Shown: one piece after another, positions 26,445 through 35,777 of the stretch
How positions within the stretch are numbered: position 1 is the first letter of the stretch
Layout: each line of letters begins with the position of its first letter
From: Planctomycetota bacterium
GTDB lineage: Bacteria; Planctomycetota; Phycisphaerae; UBA1845; UTPLA1
Assembly (NCBI GenBank): GCA_015654675.1
Contig: JAATGM010000001.1
Coordinates: forward strand, 1 to 64,000
Reading direction: 5' to 3'
Length of the DNA stretch: 64,000 bases
Program-made: the position numbers and the translations under genes
Notes under the pieces: model-generated
What the model was told of the DNA's origin: nothing
Seen by the model: only the letters and a program-made list of their open reading frames with translations
The model's database searches: none

Positions 26445-29012
26445 ATGATCGACTTGGATTTAGCCCTGGCCCTCGGCGTCCTGATCCCGCTGATCAGCTT
26501 CACCTTCTTGGCATTCTTCGGCTCGAAGCTCCCCGGCATCGTCCCCGATGCCCACGGTCATGATGAACACGGCCACGAGCTTCCCCCCGATCATCTCCAC
26601 AAGTCCGACCACTCCCACGCGCCGGCGCACGATGCCGGCCACGGCGACCATCACCACTTCCCTCCAAAAGAAAAGAAGCCACCAGGCGGCAATCCCCTCG
26701 CCGGCTACATCGCCACCGCCGCTATCGCCACCAGTTGCCTCCTCGCGACCTACGTCCTTGTGAAGTGGGTTGGCATGGCCCCCGGCCAGCGCACCGCCTA
26801 CGCCGCCGAAATGGCCGCGAAGCACACCTTCCACTGGGCCGACCTCGGCAAGCTCAATCTCTCCGTCGCCGTCAACCTCGACTCGCTGACCGTCATCATG
26901 TTCTTCATGGTGACCTTCGTCGCGAGCTGGATTCACGTCTTCTCCCTCGGCTACATGGCCGAAGACCCGCGCTTCCACCGCTTTTTCACCTACCTGTCGC
27001 TCTTCTGCTTCGCGATGCTCGGCCTGCTCATCAGCAACTCCCTGCTCTTCCTCTTCATATTCTGGGAGTTGGTCGGCCTCTGCTCCTACTTCCTGATTGG
27101 CTTCTGGTTCGAGAAGAAGTCCGCGTCGAACGCCGCCATCAAGGCCTTCATCACCAACCGCGTCGGCGACCTCGGATTCATCGTCGGTCTCATGCTCGTC
27201 ATCTTCTATCTGCAGGATGTCTCCCTGGCCGGCGCGACCGCAAAGTTCCGCGCCCTCGCCGACGACCCGGCCGCCGCCCTCTTCACGCAGACTTTCTGGG
27301 GCGTAAACCTCGCCACCTGGATGGGCATCGGCCTCTTCTGCGGCGCGGTCGGCAAGTCCGCCCAGTTCCCGCTGCACGTCTGGCTGCCCGACGCCATGGA
27401 AGGCCCGACCCCCGTCTCGGCCCTCATTCACGCCGCCACGATGGTTGCCGCCGGCGTTTATCTCGTCGCCCGCATCTTCGGCCTGCTCACCCCGCAGGCC
27501 CAGTTCGTCATCGCAGTCATCGGCTGCATCACCCTCGGCATGACCGCCCTCATCGCCGCCGTCCAGACCGACATCAAAAAGGTCCTCGCCTACTCCACCC
27601 TCTCGCAGCTTGGCTACATGATCTTCGGCATGGGCGTCGGCGCATGGGTCGGCGCGCTGTTCCATCTTCTCACACACGCCTTCTTCAAGGCCCTGCTCTT
27701 CCTCGGCTCCGGCCAGGTCATCGCCGGCTGCCACCACGAGCAGGACATGCGTCGCATGGGCGGCCTCCGCAGCAAAATGCCGGTTACCTGCTGGACCTTC
27801 TTCCTCGCCGTGCTCGCCATCTCGGGCGCCGGCATCCCCTGGTCCGGCTTCGGTATCGGTGGTTATCACAGCAAGGACGAGATTCTCGTCGTCGCCTACC
27901 ACCGCGCGTACAAGTGGTTCGATGAAGTCCACCACTCGGAGCATCATTCCGCGCTGTCGTCGTCCGAGGCATACGCAGCGGAGCCCGCTCACGGCGGCGA
28001 CCAGAAGGATTCTCACACCACGGCGTCACACGGTTCGGGCGGACACAATTCGCTCGGCGCCATCTACCCGCAAGTACCCCCACTCCCCAAGTGGATGTTC
28101 TGGATACCCGTAATCATTGCTTACATCACTCCGTTCTACATGACCCGTTGCTGGATTCTCACGTTCGCTGGCAAGCCTCGCGACGAGCATGTTCACGAGC
28201 ACGCCCATGAGAAGCCCATCATGTGGGTTCCACTCGTCGTTCTCGCAATCGCATCTGTTCTCTGCGCATCGATTCCGTTCCTCACCGTACGTCTCCTGGT
28301 CGCCGATGCCGCTCACACGCCCGAAGCACACGCGCCAATCGACAAGCTCGTCGGTTCGCGCGTCTCCTCGCTCACTCCGGCCGTCAACGGCGAGGAATTG
28401 CATGATGCACATCAGGCTCTCGGCTGGATCGTCGGCTTCGCCTTCGTCGCCGGCATGGGCCTCGCCTGGGCCATCTACCGCAATGGCTTCGGCTTCGCCA
28501 ACGCAATCGTGAAGAGCAACCCGCTCTTCCGCGGTATCCACACTGCACTCATGCGACGCCTCTACATAGACGACCTCTACAACCTCGTCCTCGTCGGCGG
28601 CACCCACGTCATCGCCCGTCTCAGCGCCTTCCTCGATAAGCTACTGGTCGACGGCCTCGTCAATCTCGTCGCCGCCCTCACCCGCGTCTTCTCCAGCTTC
28701 ACCGGCCGCCAGCTCGACATGCCCATCAAGGCCGGCGACATCGGCTTCGTCGATGCCATCGTCAACGGCATCGCGAACGCCACCCGCACCGTGGCAGACT
28801 TGGTCCGCCGCCCGCAGTCCGGCCGCATCCGCCTCTACATTCTCACGCTGGCCGGCGTCGCCGCCCTCATCCTCGCCTCGGTCGCCTTCTGGGATCAGCT
28901 CGAGGCCCTCCCCGGTCGCTTCAAGCCCGCCGATTCGAAAACGAAAACGCAATTGTCAGCCGCCATCGCTGGCGGCGATTCTCTAGCTTCGGGTGCTCAC
29001 CGTGATCAGTGA
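26445..29012 (+). CDS. nuoL: NADH-quinone oxidoreductase subunit L with His-rich inserts
   Basis: The 855-residue distal proton-pumping subunit, longer than the usual ~610-650. Core motifs are intact: FIFWELVGLCSYFLIGFWFE, FPLHVWLPDAMEGPTPVSAL and LAYSTLSQLGYMIFGMGVGA. Two His-rich segments are inserted. One follows TM1 (residues 37-71, about 15 His); the other is at about residues 496-535 (HHSEHH and HGSGGH). A shorter HVHEHAHEK lies near 587. They sit in loops between helices and could bind metal or be spacers. The C-terminal lateral helix region is present. It overlaps the start of nuoM by up to 20 bases. Confidence 0.94.
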   Translation: MIDLDLALALGVLIPLISFTFLAFFGSKLPGIVPDAHGHDEHGHELPPDHLHKSDHSHAPAHDAGHGDHHHFPPKEKKPPGGNPLAGYIATAAIATSCLLATYVLVKWVGMAPGQRTAYAAEMAAKHTFHWADLGKLNLSVAVNLDSLTVIMFFMVTFVASWIHVFSLGYMAEDPRFHRFFTYLSLFCFAMLGLLISNSLLFLFIFWELVGLCSYFLIGFWFEKKSASNAAIKAFITNRVGDLGFIVGLMLVIFYLQDVSLAGATAKFRALADDPAAALFTQTFWGVNLATWMGIGLFCGAVGKSAQFPLHVWLPDAMEGPTPVSALIHAATMVAAGVYLVARIFGLLTPQAQFVIAVIGCITLGMTALIAAVQTDIKKVLAYSTLSQLGYMIFGMGVGAWVGALFHLLTHAFFKALLFLGSGQVIAGCHHEQDMRRMGGLRSKMPVTCWTFFLAVLAISGAGIPWSGFGIGGYHSKDEILVVAYHRAYKWFDEVHHSEHHSALSSSEAYAAEPAHGGDQKDSHTTASHGSGGHNSLGAIYPQVPPLPKWMFWIPVIIAYITPFYMTRCWILTFAGKPRDEHVHEHAHEKPIMWVPLVVLAIASVLCASIPFLTVRLLVADAAHTPEAHAPIDKLVGSRVSSLTPAVNGEELHDAHQALGWIVGFAFVAGMGLAWAIYRNGFGFANAIVKSNPLFRGIHTALMRRLYIDDLYNLVLVGGTHVIARLSAFLDKLLVDGLVNLVAALTRVFSSFTGRQLDMPIKAGDIGFVDAIVNGIANATRTVADLVRRPQSGRIRLYILTLAGVAALILASVAFWDQLEALPGRFKPADSKTKTQLSAAIAGGDSLASGAHRDQ

Positions 29013-30570
29013 CCAAAACATCCTGAATTGGATCGTCTTCCTCCCCATGATCGGCATGGTCCTCTGCCTCGCCGCGCCCAACGCCAAGGCCGTCAAGATC
29101 GTTGGCATCGGCACGACCTTCCTGACCTTCCTGCTCTCGCTGCGGCTCTTCCCCCCGTTCTGGAACCACCTCTTCGGTTCCGCCTACGGCACCGCCGAGT
29201 CGATTCATTTTGGATTCGCGCGCGACTGGATCAGCATCGGAAAATTCAACATCGAATACCGCGTCGGCCTCGACGGCCTCAGCTTCCCCATGGTCATCCT
29301 GACCACCCTCACCAGCTTTCTCGCCGCCATCGCCAGTTGGAACTTCGAAGATTGGCGCGTCAACAAGGGCATCCGCGGCTACTTCGCCCTCTTCCTCCTC
29401 CTTGAAACCGGAATGCTCGGCACCTTCGTCGCATTGGACTTCTTCCTCTTCTACATCTTCTGGGAAGTCATGCTCCTGCCGATGTACTTCCTCATCGGTG
29501 TCTGGGGCGGCCCGCGCAAGGAATACGCCGCCATAAAGTTCTTCCTCTACACCTTCCTCGGTTCGGTCCTCATCCTCATCGCCCTGCTCGCGATGTACTT
29601 CAAGGCCTCCGACGTAGGCGTCCACACCTTCAACCTGATCGACTACGCCACCAACCCGGCCATCCACCAGATCTTCAACGCCGAGTCCACCCAGTTCCTC
29701 CGTTGGAACTTCGGCCTGGCCATGTTCGTGATGCTCTTCATCGGCTTCGCGGTGAAGGTGCCGGTCTTCCCGTTCCACACGTGGCTGCCCGACGCCCACG
29801 TCGAAGCCCCGACGCCCATCTCCATGATTCTGGCCGGCGTCCTGCTCAAGCTCGGCGGTTACGGCCTCCTGCGCATCTGCTACCCCATCTTCCCCGCCGC
29901 CGGCCACACCGCCGCCTACGCCCTCGCCCTGCTCGGCCTCATCAACATCATCTACGGCGCACTCTGCGCCATGGCCCAGACCGACTTCAAGCGCCTCGTC
30001 GCTTACAGCTCCGTCTCACACATGGGCTACGTCCTGCTCGGCATCGCCATCATGACCGACACAGGTTTCCAGGGTGCCATGTTCCAGATGTTGGCCCACG
30101 GAATCTCCAGCCCAATGTGCTTCTTCCTTGTCGGCGTCATTTACGACCGCGCCCACCATCGCGAAATCAACAAATTCGGCGGCGTCTGGCTCTCAATGCC
30201 CGTCTATGGCTCTCTAGCCACGCTGGGCTTCTTCGCTTCGCTCGGCCTGCCCGGCCTGTGCGGATTCATCGGCGAAATCTGGGTGCTCCTCGGCGCGTTC
30301 AACGCCCCGTTCCCCTGGGCCAAGCCCGTCGCCATCGTCGCCGCATTCGGAGTCGTCCTCACCGCCGGCTACATCCTTTGGCTCATCCAGCGCGTCTATC
30401 TCGGCAAGGAAAAGGCCGAATACAGCGGCTTCCCGGACGCATCCGCCCGCGAAGTCTTCGTTCTCTCCATCATGGGCGCGCTGGCCATCTTCATGGGCGT
30501 CCTGCCCATGTTTACCTTCCGTCTCATGAACGGAACCCTCGACAACATCGTGAAACTCTTTAACTCGTAA
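28993..30570 (+). CDS. nuoM: NADH-quinone oxidoreductase subunit M
   Basis: A 525-residue proton-pumping subunit with FIFWEVMLLP-like (FYIFWEVMLLPMYFLIGVWG), FPFHTWLPDAHVEAPTPISM and LVAYSSVSHMGYVLLGIAIM motifs. The GTG at 28993 overlaps nuoL by 20 bases; a second GTG at 29002 would reduce the overlap to 11. Neither has a strong Shine-Dalgarno, so coupling to nuoL is likely. Confidence 0.95.
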   Translation: MLTVISDQNILNWIVFLPMIGMVLCLAAPNAKAVKIVGIGTTFLTFLLSLRLFPPFWNHLFGSAYGTAESIHFGFARDWISIGKFNIEYRVGLDGLSFPMVILTTLTSFLAAIASWNFEDWRVNKGIRGYFALFLLLETGMLGTFVALDFFLFYIFWEVMLLPMYFLIGVWGGPRKEYAAIKFFLYTFLGSVLILIALLAMYFKASDVGVHTFNLIDYATNPAIHQIFNAESTQFLRWNFGLAMFVMLFIGFAVKVPVFPFHTWLPDAHVEAPTPISMILAGVLLKLGGYGLLRICYPIFPAAGHTAAYALALLGLINIIYGALCAMAQTDFKRLVAYSSVSHMGYVLLGIAIMTDTGFQGAMFQMLAHGISSPMCFFLVGVIYDRAHHREINKFGGVWLSMPVYGSLATLGFFASLGLPGLCGFIGEIWVLLGAFNAPFPWAKPVAIVAAFGVVLTAGYILWLIQRVYLGKEKAEYSGFPDASAREVFVLSIMGALAIFMGVLPMFTFRLMNGTLDNIVKLFNS

Positions 30571-30584
30571 AGGCGGTCGATCGC

Positions 30585-32240
30585 GTGCTGCTGGCCATTG
30601 CCAATTCGTTCTGGATGCCCGACCTCGACGCCGTCGTCGCCATCGGTCCCCTATGGGGCCTCGCCGGCACGATTGTCGCCATCGTCCTCGCCGCCCTCGT
30701 CCTCGGCCGCAGCGCCGCCGTCTCCTCCGTCATCACCATCATCGGCGCAACGCTCACCGCCTGGATCTGCTTCACTCACGCCCCGCGCGTCGCTCAATCC
30801 GCCTGGGCCGGCCTCGCGCCCGCCGGCGGATCGCCCATGCTACTCGTCGACAATTTCGCGATCCTCTTCATTCTGCTGATCTGCCTCTTCCTCGCCTGCG
30901 TCACCGGCCTCTGGATGATCGGCGCCTCGACCAACGCCCGCGAATCCGCCGCCCACCTTCGCAACGGCCCTGAGTTCTTCGTTCTCCTCGTCGGCTCCGC
31001 CTTCGGCATGGCCCTGATGGTCTCCACCACAAACCTTCTCATGATCATCCTCGCCATCGAAATGGCCTCGCTCCCGTCCTACGCTATCGTCGGTTTCCAA
31101 AAGCGAAATCGCATCGCCGCCGAGGCCTCCCTGAAGTACGTCCTCTTCGGCGCAGTCACCAGCGCCCTCATGGCCTACGGCATCTCGCTGCTCTACGGCT
31201 TCTACGGCACGCTTGATGTCAACGAGATCGGCCGCCTCGTCTCCACCGAACTCGCCGCCACCGATACACCCGCTGCCGCCAAGGCCCTTATCTCCGTCGC
31301 CCTCTTCGGCCTGATGGCCGGCATCGGCTTCAAAATCTCCGCCGTCCCCTTCCATTTCTGGTGCCCGGACGTTTTCGAGGGCGCGTCGATCGAAGTCACC
31401 ACCTGGCTCTCTGTCGCAAGCAAGGCCGCCGGCCTGGGCCTCCTCCTTCGCATCATCGCCGCCGTCCTTCAACCCCTGGCCGAAACCTTCGACAACCCCC
31501 TTTCAACGACGGTCGCCATGTTCGCCGCCGTCACTTGCACAGTCGGCAACCTCGCCGCCTTCCCTCAAACCAGCGTCAAGCGGCTACTGGCCTATTCCTC
31601 AATCGCCCACGCCGGCTACATGCTCATGGCCGGCGCAATCATTTGGCAGGCCAAACCCGGCAGCGATGTAGCCAACCCCGCCTTCGCCGCCCTCATCGTT
31701 TACATCATCGTCTATCTCTTCATGAACCTCGGCGCGTTCGGCTGCACCGCCCTCGTCTACTGGGCCACCGGCAGCGAAAAGATCGAGGCCTTCCGCGGTC
31801 TCGGCCGGCGCAGTCCGCTCATTGCCGCCGCCATGACCGTCTGCCTCTTCAGTCTCGTCGGCCTCCCGCCCTTCGGCGGCTTCATCGCCAAGTTCTACCT
31901 GCTGATGGCCCTCTTCAAGTCCAATCTGGTCTGGCTCGTCGCCGTCGCCCTGCTGAACTCGATCTTCAGTCTCTACTTCTATTCCCGCATCGCCTACGCT
32001 ATGTACTTCGCCGACGACGGCAAGCCCGCCTTCTCGGTCCCCGCCTTCGGCCGTGCCCTGGTCATTGCCGCCGCCATCGTCATTCTTCTCACCGGCATCC
32101 CCATCGCCGGCGGTTTGATCGGCCGGGCCAATCAGTTCGCCAGCCATCTCTACCCCATCGCCGCACGGACTACGTTTGCCGAACCGCAGGCCGCGGCCGC
32201 GAAAGACCCAATCCCACTCGCCGCGCGGAGCGCCCCATGA
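30585..32240 (+). CDS. nuoN: NADH-quinone oxidoreductase subunit N
   Basis: A 551-residue proton-pumping subunit. It has SLPSYAIVGFQKRNRIAAEA, VPFHFWCPDVFEGASIEVTT and KRLLAYSSIAHAGYMLMAGA. The GTG at 30585 has AGGCGG 8 bases upstream. Its stop overlaps the next gene as ATGA. It is the last nuo gene: no nuoE, nuoF or nuoG is found in this cluster. Confidence 0.95.
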   Translation: MLLAIANSFWMPDLDAVVAIGPLWGLAGTIVAIVLAALVLGRSAAVSSVITIIGATLTAWICFTHAPRVAQSAWAGLAPAGGSPMLLVDNFAILFILLICLFLACVTGLWMIGASTNARESAAHLRNGPEFFVLLVGSAFGMALMVSTTNLLMIILAIEMASLPSYAIVGFQKRNRIAAEASLKYVLFGAVTSALMAYGISLLYGFYGTLDVNEIGRLVSTELAATDTPAAAKALISVALFGLMAGIGFKISAVPFHFWCPDVFEGASIEVTTWLSVASKAAGLGLLLRIIAAVLQPLAETFDNPLSTTVAMFAAVTCTVGNLAAFPQTSVKRLLAYSSIAHAGYMLMAGAIIWQAKPGSDVANPAFAALIVYIIVYLFMNLGAFGCTALVYWATGSEKIEAFRGLGRRSPLIAAAMTVCLFSLVGLPPFGGFIAKFYLLMALFKSNLVWLVAVALLNSIFSLYFYSRIAYAMYFADDGKPAFSVPAFGRALVIAAAIVILLTGIPIAGGLIGRANQFASHLYPIAARTTFAEPQAAAAKDPIPLAARSAP

Positions 32241-32662
32241 CCGCCCCCGCCACCATCGACGCGCTGGCCGATTGCTACGAAGCCGAGTGCCGCAGTCTCA
32301 TCGGCCACTTGCCCAACAGCTCGCCCTTCATCTCATGGCTCGGCGTGGCCGATCAGGCCGTCATGCGTCGAATCGTCGCAGACGAGACGTCTCACGAGCG
32401 CCGCCTGTTTGATCTCATGTTGGAATTGGATAGTTCCCCGCCGCCCGCCATCCGCGGTACCGAAACCGGCGCCATCGCCTACCTCGACATCCGCGCCCTA
32501 CTCCCGCGCATTACCGCCGACAAGCGCCGCCTCCTCGCCGCTTACGAAACCAACGCCTCCCGTCTCGCCGCCGACAAGCGCGCCTCGGCCCTGGTCTCTT
32601 CCATCCTCGACGACGAACGCCGCCACTTGGCCGAGCTGCAGCGCATCGAAAAAGTCCAGTAA
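32237..32662 (+). CDS. Ferritin-like small protein coupled to nuoN
   Basis: A 141-residue, almost entirely helical protein whose ATG overlaps the nuoN stop (ATGA), so translation is probably coupled. The four helices carry residues in the ferritin/rubrerythrin pattern: E15 or E17 (YEAECRSL), E50-x2-H53 (ADETSHERR), E104 (AAYETNAS) and E127-x2-H130 (DDERRHLAEL). This could bind a diiron site. I recognise no named family, and the four-helix call is inferred from the motif spacing and helix pattern. Its role in complex I assembly or oxidative protection is speculation from position. Confidence 0.7.
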   Translation: MTAPATIDALADCYEAECRSLIGHLPNSSPFISWLGVADQAVMRRIVADETSHERRLFDLMLELDSSPPPAIRGTETGAIAYLDIRALLPRITADKRRLLAAYETNASRLAADKRASALVSSILDDERRHLAELQRIEKVQ

Positions 32663-32725
32663 TCGCCCTGCTCGCGTCGCGCCCCACCTGCGACCAACCC
32701 ATCCCTCGCGTGTATCATCTTCTGC

Positions 32726-33805
32726 ATGCCCACCGCCCCCGCCGTCCCAATCGCCCCTCTCCTCGAACTCATGGCCGCCCGCGAGGCCTCCGACCTCCAT
32801 CTCATCCCCGGTTACAAGCCCACCCTGCGAATTAACGGCGAGCTGGTCGCCGCCGGCGATACAACCCTCGATGCATCCCAGATCATCCCGATGCTCACCC
32901 CGATCGCCCCGCCCGCGATCGCCCCGCGTCTCGCCGCTGCGACCGATCTCGACTTCGCCTGCTCATTCACTCACAACGGCCAGACCCTTCGCGCCCGCGT
33001 AAACGTCTTCTCCGCCTCGGGCCGCCCCGGCGCCTGCCTCCGGCTGATCCCCTCGCGTATCCCCACCACCGCCGAACTCGCCTTCCCCGAAGACCTCGCC
33101 GCCCGCGTGGAAAAGCTGCAAACCGGCCTCGTCCTCATCACCGGCATCACCGGCTCCGGAAAAACCTCGACGCTCGCCGCCCTCGTCCAGCGCTTCAACA
33201 CCGCCGGCGGCTTCCGCATCATCACCATCGAGGAGCCCATCGAATACGTCTTCCCGCCCACCCCCGCCGGCCTCGTCTCGCAGCGCGAAGTCGGCATCGA
33301 CGTCCCCAGCTTCTACGACGGCCTCCGCTTCGGTCTCCGCCAGGATCCCGACATCCTCCTCGTCGGCGAAATCCGCGATCGCGAAACCGCCCAGCTCGCC
33401 CTCTCCGCCGCCGAGACCGGCCACCTCATCTTCGCCACGCTCCACACCGCCGACGCCAAGGGCGCCATCACGCGCCTGGTCGACCTCTTCCCGCCCGACA
33501 CACACGACGACGTCCGCACCCAGCTCTCCATGTCGCTCCGCTGCGTCATCGCCCAGCACCTGCTCCCACCCCCGCAGCGCGGCGGCCGCCGAATCCTCGC
33601 CCTCGAAGTGCTGATGACAAACTTCAGCGTCCGCTCCGCCATCCGCACCGGAAAAATTGAATCAATCGACACTTCCATTCAATCAGGAAAAAAAGACGGA
33701 ATGATCGCGCTGGACGGCTATCTACGCGACCTCGTCCAGCAGGGAAAAATCGACCTGCCCACCGCCAGACAATTCGCCAAAGACCCGACCGAGCTCGGCG
33801 CGTAG
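32726..33805 (+). CDS. pilT: PilT-family type IV pilus retraction ATPase
   Basis: A 359-residue hexameric secretion ATPase of the PilT/PilU type, which drives pilus retraction. Walker A is GITGSGKTST (140-149), the Asp box IITIEEPIEYVF is at 165-176, Walker B is PDILLVGEIRDRET (208-221) and the His box is TGHLIFATLHTADA (231-244). The N-terminal PAS-like part includes REASDLHLIPGYKPTLRING. The C-terminal AIRTGK and DTSIQSGKKDGM motifs, typical of PilT, are present. It stands alone, 63 bases after the ferritin-like gene and convergent with the ClC gene; the PilM operon is about 24 kb away. Confidence 0.92.
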   Translation: MPTAPAVPIAPLLELMAAREASDLHLIPGYKPTLRINGELVAAGDTTLDASQIIPMLTPIAPPAIAPRLAAATDLDFACSFTHNGQTLRARVNVFSASGRPGACLRLIPSRIPTTAELAFPEDLAARVEKLQTGLVLITGITGSGKTSTLAALVQRFNTAGGFRIITIEEPIEYVFPPTPAGLVSQREVGIDVPSFYDGLRFGLRQDPDILLVGEIRDRETAQLALSAAETGHLIFATLHTADAKGAITRLVDLFPPDTHDDVRTQLSMSLRCVIAQHLLPPPQRGGRRILALEVLMTNFSVRSAIRTGKIESIDTSIQSGKKDGMIALDGYLRDLVQQGKIDLPTARQFAKDPTELGA

Positions 33806-33823
33806 TCCCGCAATCAGCGATCG

Positions 33824-35683
33824 CTAGCGTCGCACCAACCTCAGCCGCCCCAGATCAATCTCCGGCTCCTGCGGCGTCAGTTCATCCATCCGCCGCCGAT
33901 ACGCCTTCAGCAGATCGCTTCGCGTCACGATCCCCACCAGCGACGCATCGGCCCGGCGAACAACCGGCAAGCGCCCGATGTCATGATTCACAAGGTGGTC
34001 CATCGCCTGCCGCAGCGTGCAATCGTCGTACACAATCTTCGGCGGTCGCCGGATCAACTCGCCGACCGGCCGCCCGAGTTCACCCCGCGCGTTGATCAAA
34101 TCGCGCCGCGTCAGCACGCCCGTCACATGTCCCGCCTCATTCACAACCGGAAATCCCTGATGCGTCGCCCCGGCCGCCCCCGATTCCATCCACGCCCGTA
34201 CTTGCCCCACCGAATCCTCGGCTCGCATCGTCACCACCCGCCGGCTGGCCACGTCGCGCACCACCAGTTGATCGAGCACGTCCGCCGCATACCCAGTCGG
34301 CACGAGCACGCCGCGCCGCGCGATCTTCTCCGTCATCATCGTGTGCCGCATCAAAAGGCAGGACGCCAGATAAGCCGCCGCTCCGCCCCCCAGCAGCGGC
34401 AACAACGTGTCTGGCTGCCGCGTCAGCTCAAATCCCATCACGATCGAAGCCAGCAGCGCTCGCGATGCCCCGGCAAACATCGCCACCATCCCGACCAGTG
34501 CCGCTACGCGCGGATCAATATGCCCGTGCGGGATCATCCGCGCCGCCGCCACGCCCAGCACGGCCCCCAGTCCGCTGCCGATCGTGAACAGCGGCGCCAT
34601 CGTCCCGCCCGAAGTCCCGCTCCCCAGCGACACCGCCCACGAAATAAACTTCATCGCACACAGCGCCCCCACGGCGGCAAGCGCCATCTGCCCATTCAAT
34701 ATGTCCGTGATGTTCCGATACCCAACGCCCAGCGTCCGCGGGAAAAAGTATCCGATCGCGCCGACCGCCACCGCTCCAATCGCCGGCCACCACATCCAGT
34801 GAATCGGGAGCCGCTCGAACTGGTCCTCGATCGCATAAACCGTCCGCGTCACCCCCACCGAAATCGCCCCGATGATCGCCCCAAGCAACACGTACACGCC
34901 CAGCGCCACGGGCGCCGCCTGCGTAATCGTCTCCATCGCGAACATCGGCGCGGTCCCGACCAGAACGGCCCGCACTCCGCCCGCCGCCGCAGCCGCCAGC
35001 GCCACCGGAACAAGCGATCGCGGCCGAAACTCAAAAAGCAAAAGTTCCACGGCTAGCAACACCGCCGCGATCGGCGTACCGAACACCGACGTCATACCCG
35101 CCGCCGCCCCCGCCGCCAGCAGCGTCTTCCGCTCGGCTGCCGCCGTCGGCAGCACTTGCCCGATCAACGAACCAAGCGCCCCGCCCGTCGCGATAATCGG
35201 CCCTTCCGCTCCAAACGGTCCGCCCGTTCCGATCGCAATCGCCGCCGACAACGGCTTCAGCAGCGTCATCCGCGCCGGAATCCGGCTGTCATTCCGCAGC
35301 ACCTGTTCCATCGCCTCCGGAATGCCGTGCCCGCGAATCGCCGGCGAACCCAGCCGCGCCATGACGCCGACAATCAACCCGCCGATCACCGGCACGCCGA
35401 TCACCCAGACTCCAAGATGATTCGCCGCCGGCGTCGCATCCGCCGTAGAGAGCCGCCCGAAAAATGCAAGATTCGTGAAAAAATCGATGAGCAGCAGCAG
35501 CCCCTGCGCGACAAACGCCGCGATGACTCCAAGTCCGACGCAAATCGCGGACACATAGAGCGTCCGCCGATCCACAACAGTCACATGCGGCGGAATGTCC
35601 GCCGCCGAAAGCGTCGGCCCCATCCCCGGCGAAACCGGCAACCCCTCCGTCGTCGACGCCTCCGCCACGGAATGCTGACTCAT
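33824..35683 (-). CDS. ClC chloride channel/transporter with CBS domains
   Basis: A 619-residue membrane protein. The ClC domain (about 40-440) has the selectivity motifs GHGIPEA (GSGIP variant), GGPFGAEGP with the gating Glu kept and Ala at the usual Lys/Arg, and GTSGGTMAPLF (GxFxP variant). Two CBS domains follow at about 470-590; they include VRDVASRRVVTMRAEDSV and a C-terminal HDIGRLPVVRRADASLVGIV repeat and may bind adenine nucleotides. Whether it is a channel or a proton/chloride exchanger cannot be read from these motifs. It lies downstream of the enolase and coiled-coil genes on the same strand. Confidence 0.9.
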   Translation of the reverse strand: MSQHSVAEASTTEGLPVSPGMGPTLSAADIPPHVTVVDRRTLYVSAICVGLGVIAAFVAQGLLLLIDFFTNLAFFGRLSTADATPAANHLGVWVIGVPVIGGLIVGVMARLGSPAIRGHGIPEAMEQVLRNDSRIPARMTLLKPLSAAIAIGTGGPFGAEGPIIATGGALGSLIGQVLPTAAAERKTLLAAGAAAGMTSVFGTPIAAVLLAVELLLFEFRPRSLVPVALAAAAAGGVRAVLVGTAPMFAMETITQAAPVALGVYVLLGAIIGAISVGVTRTVYAIEDQFERLPIHWMWWPAIGAVAVGAIGYFFPRTLGVGYRNITDILNGQMALAAVGALCAMKFISWAVSLGSGTSGGTMAPLFTIGSGLGAVLGVAAARMIPHGHIDPRVAALVGMVAMFAGASRALLASIVMGFELTRQPDTLLPLLGGGAAAYLASCLLMRHTMMTEKIARRGVLVPTGYAADVLDQLVVRDVASRRVVTMRAEDSVGQVRAWMESGAAGATHQGFPVVNEAGHVTGVLTRRDLINARGELGRPVGELIRRPPKIVYDDCTLRQAMDHLVNHDIGRLPVVRRADASLVGIVTRSDLLKAYRRRMDELTPQEPEIDLGRLRLVRR

Positions 35684-35777
35684 CTCGGTCTCCTGTGTTT
35701 CGAGCGCGCACCAATGCCCGCGCCGGATTCGAAATGCACTTAAGCAGGATTATAGATGCCCCAAGCCCCGAAGGTGA

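Noticed and set aside
26460-28016. 518-codon minus-strand frame
   Set aside because: Antisense to nuoL, which has clear complex I motifs. The frame is a codon-bias shadow.
31361-32236. N-terminal extension of the ferritin-like frame inside nuoN
   Set aside because: The upstream part is Arg-rich and out of frame with nuoN; the ATG at 32237 overlapping the nuoN stop is the real start.
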